Shown here: positions 7,460 through 16,500 of the stretch, in pieces
Position numbering within the stretch: position 1 is the stretch's first letter
Layout: each line of letters starts with the position of its first letter
The notes under the pieces: generated by a model
Told to the model about the DNA's origin: nothing
The model's input: only the letters and a program-made list of their open reading frames with translations
The model's database searches: none
From: Methylococcus capsulatus str. Texas = ATCC 19069
Lineage (GTDB): Bacteria; Pseudomonadota; Gammaproteobacteria; Methylococcales; Methylococcaceae
Direction: 5' to 3'
DNA: 64,000 bases
Assembly: GCF_000424685.1 (NCBI RefSeq)
Contig: NZ_AUKJ01000016.1
Span: 124,001 to 188,000, forward strand
Translations under genes and position numbers: made by a program

Positions 7460-10400
7460 GGTTGTCCCTGCTGTACTGGTAAGTTTCGGTAAAAGGTTCT
7501 TTATCTTCGTTTCTGATCAGGGATTTACCTTCTATCATTTTGCCGAATAGGTAATAGAGCCCTGGTATCAGAACGACGCCTACGACGGTTCCGAATACCA
7601 TTCCGCCCATTGAGGCAGTTCCGATGGTGCGGTTTCCTATAGCGCCTGCGCCCGTGGCTTTAACCAATGGTATCAGACCTGCTATAAAAGCAAACGAAGT
7701 CATCAGAATGGGACGGAAGCGCGCTTTTGCTCCTTCGATTGCGGCATCCTTGACGGTCAACCCCTGACCGTGCCGTTGAACGGCAAACTCTACGATAAGT
7801 ACGGCGTTTTTTCCTAATAGCCCGATAAGCATGATCAAGGCTATTTGTGAATACACATCGTTGGCGAGTCCGAACAATTTCAGTAAGAAATAGGAGCCAA
7901 AGATGCCTGCAGGCAGCGAACACAGCACAGCCAATGGCAAGATGAAACTCTCATATTGGCCTGCGAGAACGAGATAAACGAATACGATGACGACAATGAA
8001 AACGACGACCGCTTCATTGCCTCGGGCCGCTTCGTCGAACGACAATCCTTCCCACGCGATGTCGTAACCACGTGGAAGAGTCGCTGCTGCGACCTCTTTG
8101 ACGGCTTCAATGGCGTCTCCCGAAGTATATCCTTTTGCCGGAGCAGCCCGAATCACCGCAGAGTTGTAGAGATTGTAACGGGTGATTTCATTCGGCCCCT
8201 GGGTTTTTTTCATCGTCATGAATGACGAGTAAGGAACCATTTCTCCTTCTTCGTTTTTGACAAAATAATTTAGAATATCTGAAGGGTATCTGCGGTATTC
8301 TGGAAGTGCCTGTGCGTATACCTTGAAAAAGTTGTTGAACCGAATAAATCCTTGTTCATAGGTGCTCCCAATCATGATGTCAAGATTTTCCATGGCTTTG
8401 GCTATCGATACATGTTTTTGCATCGCAAGCTTGTTGTCTATTACAAGCTCATATTGGGGGAAATTGGCTGCATAGAAAGTAAACAAGCCGGTTAATTCCT
8501 TGCGCTTTTTCAATTGCATGAGAAAATCTTGGGTGATCTTGTCAAATTGCTGATAATCGGTGACGTCAGACTTGTCAAGCAATCGTAACGCTAGACCTGA
8601 TGACGCGCCGTAACCGGGTACGGGAGGAGGTTCGAAAAATTCAATAATCGCTCCAAAATCCTTGGACTTCTCCTCTAGCTCCTTGATGATATCCTGCACG
8701 GTATTCTTGCGCTCTTCCCAATCTTTCAGGTTGATGATGCAGGTGCCTGCGTTAGATCCTCGTCCCTCGGTCAGAACCTCATATCCGGCAAGTGACGAAA
8801 CGGACTTGACTCCTTCGATTCCTTTAGCCAGTTCCTCAAGTTCACGAGCGACCTTGTTGGTGGTTTCTATCGTCGATCCCGGAGGAGTTTGAATGATCGC
8901 GTATATCATTCCCTGATCCTCGCCAGGAATGAAGCCCGCCGGTAGTTCGAGATTGACCGCATAAATACCAATAGAGAAACCCGCAAAGGCAAGAATGGTC
9001 ACCAGGCGGCGAGTAACGATCTTTTCTAGAATCGTGACGTATCTGCCGGTGATCTTTTCAAAAAAATAATTGAATGTATCAATAAAGATGCGGACTGGGG
9101 TTCGCTTTTTTGGTTGTCCGTGAGTATTTTTCAAGATCATGCCGCAGAGTACAGGTGCAAGTGACAGCGCGACCAGTGCGGAAATGAGAATCGCGGACGC
9201 CATAGTAATGCCAAACTGCCGATAGAACACACCGACAGGTCCGCTCATGAAGGAAATGGGCACGAAAACAGATATCATGATCAAGGTGATGGCAATGATG
9301 GCGCCACCGATTTCGCCCAAAACCTTCTTGGATGCCTGATAGGGGGAGAGGTGTTCGGCCTCCATCTTGGCATGTACGGCTTCGACTACCACGATAGCAT
9401 CGTCGACCACAATGCCGATGGCGAGCACCAGAGCGAATAGAGTGATCAGGTTGATCGATAGTTCGAAAGCCTGTATGACTGCAAACGTACCGATCAACGA
9501 GACTGGAATCGAAAGGATCGGTATCAGCGTCGAGCGCCAGTCACCCAGGAAAACAAATGTAACCAGGGCGACTAGCACGAAGGCTTCCATCAACGTATGG
9601 AGAACCTTGTGGATGGATGCATCCAGAAAGCGGGAAACGTCGTAATTGATTTCATAATCCATTCCTTCCGGAAAAGTCTCCTTCAACTCTCTCAGTTTCT
9701 TCTTTACGTCCTCGATTACTTTGCTGGCATTGGTGCCGTAGTTTTGATTGAGGACGATCGAGGCGGAAGGAAGGCCATCCTTATCCGAATAGATATTCCA
9801 GAATTCACTGTTCAGATCGACGGTGCCGATATCCTTTATACGCAACAGTTCGCCTTCCGAGTTGGCTCGTATGATGATATCCTCATATTGCTCCGGCTTG
9901 TTGTACCAGCCTTCATATACCAGAACATATTCTTTCGATTGGGCTGTGACTCCCGTGCTCTGTCCCAATCTGCCAGGCCGGCCGATAATGCTTTGCTCCT
10001 CGATGGCCTTGAGTACTTCCTCTGTTGAAACCTTATAGGCTCTCATCCTGTCCGGATTCAGCCATATTCGCATGGCATATTGGCGGCTGCCCAATATCCT
10101 TGCCTGTGCTATGCCGTTTACCCGTTGGATCTCTGGAACGACGTTGACGTAGGCGTAATTGAAAAGGAATTTTTGATCTGCATTCTTGTCTTTGCTGAAC
10201 AGATTGATATACATCAGCATGCTTGGCTGGATGCGCTGGACCCAGACGCCTTCGAGCGTCACCAGCTGGGGGAGCCGGCTCATGGTCGTATCCAGCCGAG
10301 TCTTGACGTCGATCATGGCTTGCAGTGGATCGATTCCCAGATCGAACAGGATCTGGATCGTAGCCTCCCCAGCGCTCGTCGCGGCGGAAACCATGTATTT

Positions 10401-10655
10401 CATGCCGGGAACGCCATTGATCGCACGTTCTATTGTGATGATGGACGATTTCACCAATACGTCCGCACTCGCTCCTGGGAATGACAGTGTTACGGTTACG
10501 CGGGGAGGGGCAATGTCTGGAAACTGTGATACCGGCAATGATTTTATCGACAGAAACCCCATGAACACGATCAATAGTGACAGCGATATCGCCATCACCG
10601 GTCTATTGATAAAAACGCCAAACATAGATGAATACGAATCCTGTTTATTCGGCAT
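7449..10655 (-). CDS. RND efflux pump, HAE1 (AcrB/MexF-like) family
   Basis: This 1068-residue inner-membrane proton/drug antiporter has the usual length and layout: 12 helices and two large periplasmic loops. The proton-relay aspartate pair is visible in GIVVDDAIVVVEA, and the matching lysine in LLGKNAVLIVEFA. It exports hydrophobic or amphipathic compounds through the adaptor and outer-membrane factor encoded on either side. It overlaps the adaptor gene by 11 bp upstream. Protein composition is Lys/Ile/Asn-rich compared with neighbouring GC-rich genes. Several segments look closer to Bacteroidota HAE1 pumps than to AcrB of enterobacteria. That is an impression to be tested by phylogeny. Confidence 0.95.
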   Translation of the reverse strand: MPNKQDSYSSMFGVFINRPVMAISLSLLIVFMGFLSIKSLPVSQFPDIAPPRVTVTLSFPGASADVLVKSSIITIERAINGVPGMKYMVSAATSAGEATIQILFDLGIDPLQAMIDVKTRLDTTMSRLPQLVTLEGVWVQRIQPSMLMYINLFSKDKNADQKFLFNYAYVNVVPEIQRVNGIAQARILGSRQYAMRIWLNPDRMRAYKVSTEEVLKAIEEQSIIGRPGRLGQSTGVTAQSKEYVLVYEGWYNKPEQYEDIIIRANSEGELLRIKDIGTVDLNSEFWNIYSDKDGLPSASIVLNQNYGTNASKVIEDVKKKLRELKETFPEGMDYEINYDVSRFLDASIHKVLHTLMEAFVLVALVTFVFLGDWRSTLIPILSIPVSLIGTFAVIQAFELSINLITLFALVLAIGIVVDDAIVVVEAVHAKMEAEHLSPYQASKKVLGEIGGAIIAITLIMISVFVPISFMSGPVGVFYRQFGITMASAILISALVALSLAPVLCGMILKNTHGQPKKRTPVRIFIDTFNYFFEKITGRYVTILEKIVTRRLVTILAFAGFSIGIYAVNLELPAGFIPGEDQGMIYAIIQTPPGSTIETTNKVARELEELAKGIEGVKSVSSLAGYEVLTEGRGSNAGTCIINLKDWEERKNTVQDIIKELEEKSKDFGAIIEFFEPPPVPGYGASSGLALRLLDKSDVTDYQQFDKITQDFLMQLKKRKELTGLFTFYAANFPQYELVIDNKLAMQKHVSIAKAMENLDIMIGSTYEQGFIRFNNFFKVYAQALPEYRRYPSDILNYFVKNEEGEMVPYSSFMTMKKTQGPNEITRYNLYNSAVIRAAPAKGYTSGDAIEAVKEVAAATLPRGYDIAWEGLSFDEAARGNEAVVVFIVVIVFVYLVLAGQYESFILPLAVLCSLPAGIFGSYFLLKLFGLANDVYSQIALIMLIGLLGKNAVLIVEFAVQRHGQGLTVKDAAIEGAKARFRPILMTSFAFIAGLIPLVKATGAGAIGNRTIGTASMGGMVFGTVVGVVLIPGLYYLFGKMIEGKSLIRNEDKEPFTETYQYSRDNLDD

Positions 10656-11733
10656 GGAGCTGCAGATTTGACTGTAGCTTTTCTGTTGGAATCAAGGTGA
10701 TGTCCAGATGGTCGCCAGGATGTACTTTACGCAAGCCCTCGATCAAGATCTTGTCATCATCTTTGACGCCTTGCTTTACCAGAAAGAAATATGGAATTTC
10801 TGCGTCAATAGTGATCTGCCTCTGTTCGACGACGCCTTCATTGTTGATGACGTAGACAAACATCTTGTCCAGGACTTCGAAGGTGGCTTTTTGGGGAATG
10901 AGCAAAGCGTTTTTGTATGGCTTTTTCATTATGATGGTTCCGGTTTCTCCATGTCTGAGGAGACCGTTGGGATTCGGAAAAGTGGCCCTGAACTCGATGT
11001 TGCCTGCGGTGTTGTCGAAATCTGCTTCGATCGTTTCGATCTTGCCTTCCTGATCGAAAATCGCGCCATTTGCCATTTTCAGCTTGACTTTCGAGTATGT
11101 CTGGTCGGCGTTGTTATTGGTTTTGTAGTCGAGATATTCGGATTCGGGTACGTTGAAATAGACCCATAACTTGCTGATGTCGGAGAGCGTGGTTAATAGT
11201 GTCCCTTCGTCCAAAAGGCTGCCATTTCTGGCCAGGAGATGATCGACGATTCCGTCAAATGGGGCATTGATGGCGGTGAAACTCAAATGTGTCTCTGCCA
11301 GTTTTACTTCGGCATTGGCCTTGTCCAGCTTGGCTTTGGCCAAAGCGAGTTCGTTCTGCGATACGATATTCTGGTCGGCCAGGCCTTTGGTGTTTTTGTA
11401 TTCGATATTCATGATGTTGGCTTCGGCTTGCGCCTTCATCAGTTCTGCTAGATAGATGGCCGGCATGATTTTGAACATCGGCTGGCCCTGATGTACCAAC
11501 TGACCCTCATCTACATATATGTCTTGCAGGTAGCCTTTTTCCATGGCCCTCACCTCGATATGTCTGATGCCGTGTATCTGACATACATATTCCTTTTTTA
11601 TTGATATGTCTTTGCGAAATGGGGTGGTTGCTTCGTATTTTGGAGTTTCCTGGTGCGTTTCGTTGTCCGTCTCCTGGCAGGCAAGCAACGACATGGCAAT
11701 GAGGATGATGTATAGGGGCGATGTTGTGTTCAT
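10645..11733 (-). CDS. RND efflux periplasmic adaptor lipoprotein
   Basis: This 362-residue membrane fusion protein (HlyD_D23/MexE-like) is the first gene of the four-gene efflux operon. A lipoprotein signal ends in SLLAC (Cys18-19). It is followed by a barrel-sandwich/lipoyl half (GYLQDIYVDEGQLVHQGQPM), a helical hairpin (about 90-160), the second lipoyl half (INAPFDGIVD) and beta-barrel and membrane-proximal domains. It links the inner-membrane pump to the outer-membrane factor. No Shine-Dalgarno sequence is visible before ATG 11733: the upstream coding-strand sequence is C-rich. No regulator gene is adjacent. Confidence 0.92.
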   Translation of the reverse strand: MNTTSPLYIILIAMSLLACQETDNETHQETPKYEATTPFRKDISIKKEYVCQIHGIRHIEVRAMEKGYLQDIYVDEGQLVHQGQPMFKIMPAIYLAELMKAQAEANIMNIEYKNTKGLADQNIVSQNELALAKAKLDKANAEVKLAETHLSFTAINAPFDGIVDHLLARNGSLLDEGTLLTTLSDISKLWVYFNVPESEYLDYKTNNNADQTYSKVKLKMANGAIFDQEGKIETIEADFDNTAGNIEFRATFPNPNGLLRHGETGTIIMKKPYKNALLIPQKATFEVLDKMFVYVINNEGVVEQRQITIDAEIPYFFLVKQGVKDDDKILIEGLRKVHPGDHLDITLIPTEKLQSNLQLHAE

Positions 11734-12222
11734 CGTTCAGGAGGGGGATGTTTATTCAGTCAGCTTCGTCGTCGATCGTCGGCAGGTTGGTTCAAGGAAA
11801 CCGCAGCCGTGTCGATAAAAAAGATGTCATGGCCCGTTTGTCTTTATGGGAGACAAAGTCGGGGTTTATTGGTTACCTTTTGGCCGAACTGATGCTCTGT
11901 GGAATCCGTGGTAAAAGCGTGCTTTAGCAGGCTCGATCGTATCTTGTCGATCGAGCAAGCAGGAGATCGCTATCTGTCCTCTTTTGGACATGGGTCCCTG
12001 TGAGGTTTGATGAATCGACACGGCAGACAAACGACAAGCAAAGAACTCACTTCGCTCGAACGGATTTATGAAACGTGTTCGCCTCCTAGACATTCATGCT
12101 GACCTGGCATGGAGATAACGGACCCATCGGATATCGATCACTGTCATGGCCTGTATGTTTGTCATTGGCGGGAGGATGGGGTGTCGTCGGTTACCGTCGC
12201 CATCGGCGATCGGGGTTGGCCT
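11734..12222. other. 489-bp gap upstream of the RND operon
   Basis: This gap separates the efflux operon from the secreted protein gene at 12223. No convincing gene is seen. Short frames on both strands lack good starts; one at 11748 on the + strand has AGGAGG only 3 bases before ATG. It should contain the efflux promoter and holds the perfect inverted repeat listed separately. Confidence 0.5.
11931..11956. repeat. Perfect 9-bp inverted repeat, 8-nt spacer, possible operator
   Basis: GCTCGATCG at 11931-11939 and CGATCGAGC at 11948-11956 flank TATCTTGT. No T-run follows on either strand, so a regulator-binding palindrome is as likely as a terminator. It lies about 200 bp upstream of the efflux operon start. 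Confidence 0.45.
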
Positions 12223-12900
12223 TTATTTTATTTTCTGGGGTACGCCGACACATGAGAACGCGTCCCCCGTGGGGTTCGTCGTTCCTTGGCCACATACGAA
12301 AAATTCGTCGTACGTTTCGTCGTTGATCATGGCCGTGATGTGGAATCCATAGGCGCCTACTCCTTGCACGTCTGCAGAATCGCCGGTCCGTGGGCCAGTC
12401 GGGCCCGTCATGAAGCGCGCGGAATATTTGTAGTTGAACTGCGGGTCCATGCTTTGAACCAACGGGCCCATCATGGTGTATCCGTAATAAGGCTTCAGCA
12501 TTGTGGCGCTAATGACGTTCTTGTCCGATTCGGCGGTTACGTGTGTCTGTTTCTTCAGGCGCAGAACGTGAATCATGACATTCATGATGGTGTCGTCTTT
12601 CATGACGTCGACGGGAACGTATTTGGCGCCGCCATTATTGGTGTCGTCGTCGAAATCGGGGATCGTTTTGGTGAGATCTAGCGTGGTCGGGGTGCCGACG
12701 TTCTTCTTGATCCACAGATCGAGTCCATTCATTTCGTTGGCCAGTGCCGGCTCATGGGTGAATCCCACGAGAACCAGGTAGTAACACGGATCGTTATGGG
12801 TCGTACTTGGGAGACAACGTGCTTCATGAGCTTGAACGTTACCTGCCGAGAGAAGTCCTGCGCTAATCAATACGACCGGGATGAGGTGGTCTGCTTTCAT
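12223..12900 (-). CDS. Secreted protein of unknown function
   Basis: This 225-residue protein has a clear signal peptide (cleavage after GNVQA, near residue 24). ATG 12900 is preceded by AGAGGA at good distance on the coding strand. The mature protein contains four cysteines, two near the N-terminus and two near the C-terminus, which suggests disulfides. The core GFTHEPALANEMNGLDL weakly resembles periplasmic Ig-like proteins found near metal or haem handling genes; that resemblance is from memory and unverified. It is monocistronic, with long non-coding DNA on both sides. Composition is less GC-rich than the region to its right. Confidence 0.75.
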   Translation of the reverse strand: MKADHLIPVVLISAGLLSAGNVQAHEARCLPSTTHNDPCYYLVLVGFTHEPALANEMNGLDLWIKKNVGTPTTLDLTKTIPDFDDDTNNGGAKYVPVDVMKDDTIMNVMIHVLRLKKQTHVTAESDKNVISATMLKPYYGYTMMGPLVQSMDPQFNYKYSARFMTGPTGPRTGDSADVQGVGAYGFHITAMINDETYDEFFVCGQGTTNPTGDAFSCVGVPQKIK

Positions 12901-13504
12901 GGGTGAGTCCTCTTGTCATTGGCATTGAAACGGAGGAGCTCACGCATGCTGTTCCACGGATATTGGGGATATCCAAGGTCGGTGGCTCCCGCGCACTATC
13001 AAGCAGCTTTGGTGCCAGAAGAGGATGGGTTGATTATTCAAGGGTTTTGAGGCTTTCGGTTGCGGGCGAAGGGGTATATAAACCGAAGGGGTAGGATATG
13101 AACCAGAAGCGGGCCGGTCCGTGAGCAGCAAGATTCGCGTCCGAAGTGACATCCACCTACGGTACACAGATACGCCGACAACGCAGGCAGGTAGGGAGAA
13201 TTCAACCCACCGTGGCGCAGCGGGGGGGGCTTCTTCGGCGAAGAAGGCTCCGATTGGAGACGATGACGGTGCACCGGGAGAGGCGGCGCGCCGCTTTGGC
13301 GGGGTTCGCGGCGGAGAAGTCGAACACGTCGCCGGGATTCGTTCCGGACGTGCCGGGCGTTAGAACGAAGCTCGGATGAAAAGGGGAGGCATCGGCTCCC
13401 GTTGGTGAGTGACCGGGATTTGACGTTTCCGAAATACCGGGCCCTTTCGAGGCCCCGGAACGAGCAGCGCGGGACGTCTCTTCGCCGCGCGCCGCCGCGG
13501 CGCG
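12901..13504. other. About 600-bp gap between the 12.2-kb gene and tpsA 3' end
   Basis: No supported gene is present. The right half is very GC-rich. It contains small hairpins, such as CTTCTTCG/CGAAGAAG at 13230-13246 and a CCGGG/CCCGG-type stem near 13437-13458. The left end must hold the promoter of the secreted protein gene read to the left. Confidence 0.5.
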
Positions 13505-13533
13505 GACCGGTCCGGCCGGCGGCCGGACCGGTC
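13505..13533 (-). terminator. 13-bp perfect hairpin overlapping the tpsA stop
   Basis: GACCGGTCCGGCC (13505-13517) and its exact complement (13521-13533) are separated by a 3-base loop. The stem includes part of the tpsA stop codon (13532-13534). No U-tract follows, so it may end transcription only partly or protect the 3' end of a very long mRNA. Confidence 0.6.
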
Positions 13534-16500
13534 AAGTGCAGCCGGGCGAACCGTTCTTGATGTCAGTCGTCGAACATTCGCCGAATCCCAGCAACTCGAC
13601 TTTGAGCGGGTTGAGGCCGCTGGAATTCGCCACCTTGGGTTCGGACTTCTCCTCGCTGTCGGACACGGTGGACTGCATGGCGGCCTGTGTGGCCGCGCCC
13701 GCAGCGGCTGCCGCGCCGGCCGGAACCACCGGGACGCTGACATTGGTGCTGGGTACGCCGGTGGCGGTGCCTCCGACCTGAATGTTGCTGGCGCCGAGTA
13801 CGGCCGTCGCCGCGATCGCCACGTTGGTGCCGCCGATGCCCGCCTCGCCGGCATCGACCACGCCCCGCGGGGCGGCGAGGAATACGTCGCCGGGCACGGG
13901 GGCCGTGCTGGCTGCGGTACGGATGCCGCTGCCCGATACCACCGGTGGGAATTCGACCTGCAGGTTGCCGCGTTCGTCGAAGGTGATCCGCGGCGGCGGG
14001 ACGGCGATGGCCGATTTGGCACCGCGGCCGGCGTCGATGTTGCCATTGGATGACCAGATGGTGATGTCACCCCCGTCCATGGCGAACACCCGCGATTGGT
14101 TGACCATGAAATTGCCGTTTACCAGGGCATTCACGGCTCCTTGCCGCTGAGCGACGATGCCCAGATCGCTGGCGGCCTTCGAGCCGGCGAAGGCAACGGC
14201 CAGACCGGCATTCACACCGCCGCCGGGAACGAGGAGATTGATGTCGCCGCCGTCGACGGTGTGGATCTTGCTGAAGAACAGGCTGAGATTACCCTTGTAG
14301 TGGGTGTCGCCGCCTTGCGGGAAGAGGGTATCGATGGCCGCGAAGCCGCGGTCGTAGGCGGATTTGCTGCCCGTCTTGGCGGCCTGGGCGGCGGAGGTCC
14401 GGATTTCTTCGAACAGGATGGCCAGCAGGAATTCGTGCTGCTGGTCGCCGGGCAGGGCCCGATAGGCGTCCACCGCACCGGCGTAATCGAGCCTGCCGTT
14501 GCCGGTCCGCCGGCGCATGTAGTCGCGCAGGAGGGTGCGGTACCGGGCCGAGGTGGGGTCGTATTTCTCCGCGAATTTGTCGAAGCGCGCCTGGTTGCCG
14601 TTCAGGCCAGCCATGACCGTAATCGAGGCGCCGTTGTCCGGCAGGGTGCGGTTTTCGGTGTTGCCGATGGTGTAAATGCCTTCCGAAGCGCCCAGGTCGA
14701 TGTTCCGTCCCGCGCTGACCCAGAGCTGACCGGGGCCTGCAAGCCGGATTTCGCGGGTCAGGTTCACCAGATTGCCCTGGGCGTTGCGCGGGGAGGTGAA
14801 ACGGATGTCGCGGCCGGCGGTGATGGTGGACATCGCATAGTCGGGGTGCTGCACGTGCAGGCTGACATCGAACAGATCCCGGCCCGCCATGACGTCCACC
14901 GCCTTGGGCAGGACGAGGAGCAGGGGATCGACGGAGGCGATGTTGCCATTGGCGTATATCCTTGCCGCCTCGCTGTCGCCGCGATGGACGGGAACCTGGG
15001 CATGGATCAGATTGGCGGCGCCGAAGGGTTGCAGCCTCTGCGAAGCATCGTCCCAGCTCCGGGTGGGATGCGCGATCCCGGGCAGCAGGGCGGGGTCGGC
15101 GTCTGACTGGGTGACATTGACGTTGTCACCCACCGAGCCGCTGCCGATGTTTCCGCCCGCCATGAGGTTGAAGCTCGCTTGGGCAGCGGGATAGGTCGTG
15201 AAGCTGCGTTCCAGCACGATGTCCCCTTGCAGCGCAGTGACGTCGAGCGAGGCGGGATACACGCCGAGCGCGCTCAACGAAGCGCCGGGGAAGCTGAGCT
15301 GGTTCCTCGTGCTGCGCAGATTGTTGACGGCGCTGACCATCCCCGGGATGTCGTTCTGGAGGCGGACGTTCCCCGCGAGCGATTCCAGCGCGATGCCGCT
15401 GCGGTCGGAATAGGTGAAGAAGAAGTTGCGGGCGGTAGCGCTGTTGATCACGGTGGGGTTGATGGCCGCGCCCAGTTCGATGTCCTGGCCGGCGTTCAGG
15501 CTGAACCGGGAGTCTCCCAGTGCCAGCACCGGCCCCAGGCCGGTCGTCGATGCCTTGATTGCACCCCTCGCGCTGATTTCCCCCATGCCCTTGCCGGTGT
15601 AGAAAGTACCACCCAGGACGTCGCCGCCGGCACGGACGGTCAGGTTCCCGCCGCCGGAAATCTGCACTTCGTTGGTGTTGAAGCCGGTGTCGGAGGGATC
15701 GTTCGGCTTGGAAGGGGTGCCGAGCTGTTTGCCGGTGGTGGCGATGACCGCCGAAAGATCGGACACGTTCCGACCGGCCTCGACCGTGATGTTGCCGCCG
15801 CCGAGCGCGCCGATGTTCTGCTGGAAGCTTCCCTGCTGCGCCGAGGTGCCGACCGGACCGCCGATCGCCACGGCCCAGGCCGTCGGCGTTTCGCCCTGGT
15901 GACTGGTGCCATCGGTCCAGTTGCCGGTGCGCACCAGCCAGCCGTCGAAGAACTGGCCGGTCTTCGCGCCGATCACGTCGCGGCCGGCGCTGATATGGAT
16001 GTCTCCGCCGTCGACCGGGTATTCGCCGTAGAACTGGAAGGCCACGAAGCCGTTTTTGAAATTGCCGTAGCGTTGGGTGTCGGTCGGACGGCCCGCAGTG
16101 TAGATGGATGAGCCGGCATTGGTCAGGACCACGTCCCGGCCGGCGTCGAGGTCGATGTCACCGGTGCCGGTCCGCACCGCGACGTCGGCGCCTACCACCA
16201 CGTCGGTGCCGGCCTGCAACCGGTAGCTCCATGAAAAACCGGTCTGCAGCATGTCTTTCACGGCGACGGTGGCACCGGGGCCGAGGATGCCGGAAACGTC
16301 GATGCCGTTGGGGTCATCGCGGAAGCCGTCACTGAGTTTGCCGTCGATCGATAGCTGGCCGGCGGCTTTCAAGGTGAGGACGCCCGGACGGCCGCCATAG
16401 CGCCAGTCGACCAGGTCCCAGCCGGCCGATCCCAGGGTCAGGTCGCCGCTGCTGCGGATCTCCAGGCCGGCTCTGAGGCCGCCAGGCAGCCCCAGACGGC

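Noticed and set aside
11748-11927. Small + strand gene with AGGAGG close to its ATG
   Set aside because: Spacing to the ATG is only 3 bases, the product has no features, and it overlaps the likely efflux promoter.
13038-13535. Possible 165-residue gene in the gap after tpsA
   Set aside because: Arg/Pro/Ser-rich, no signal, no ribosome site, and it begins inside the tpsA 3' hairpin.
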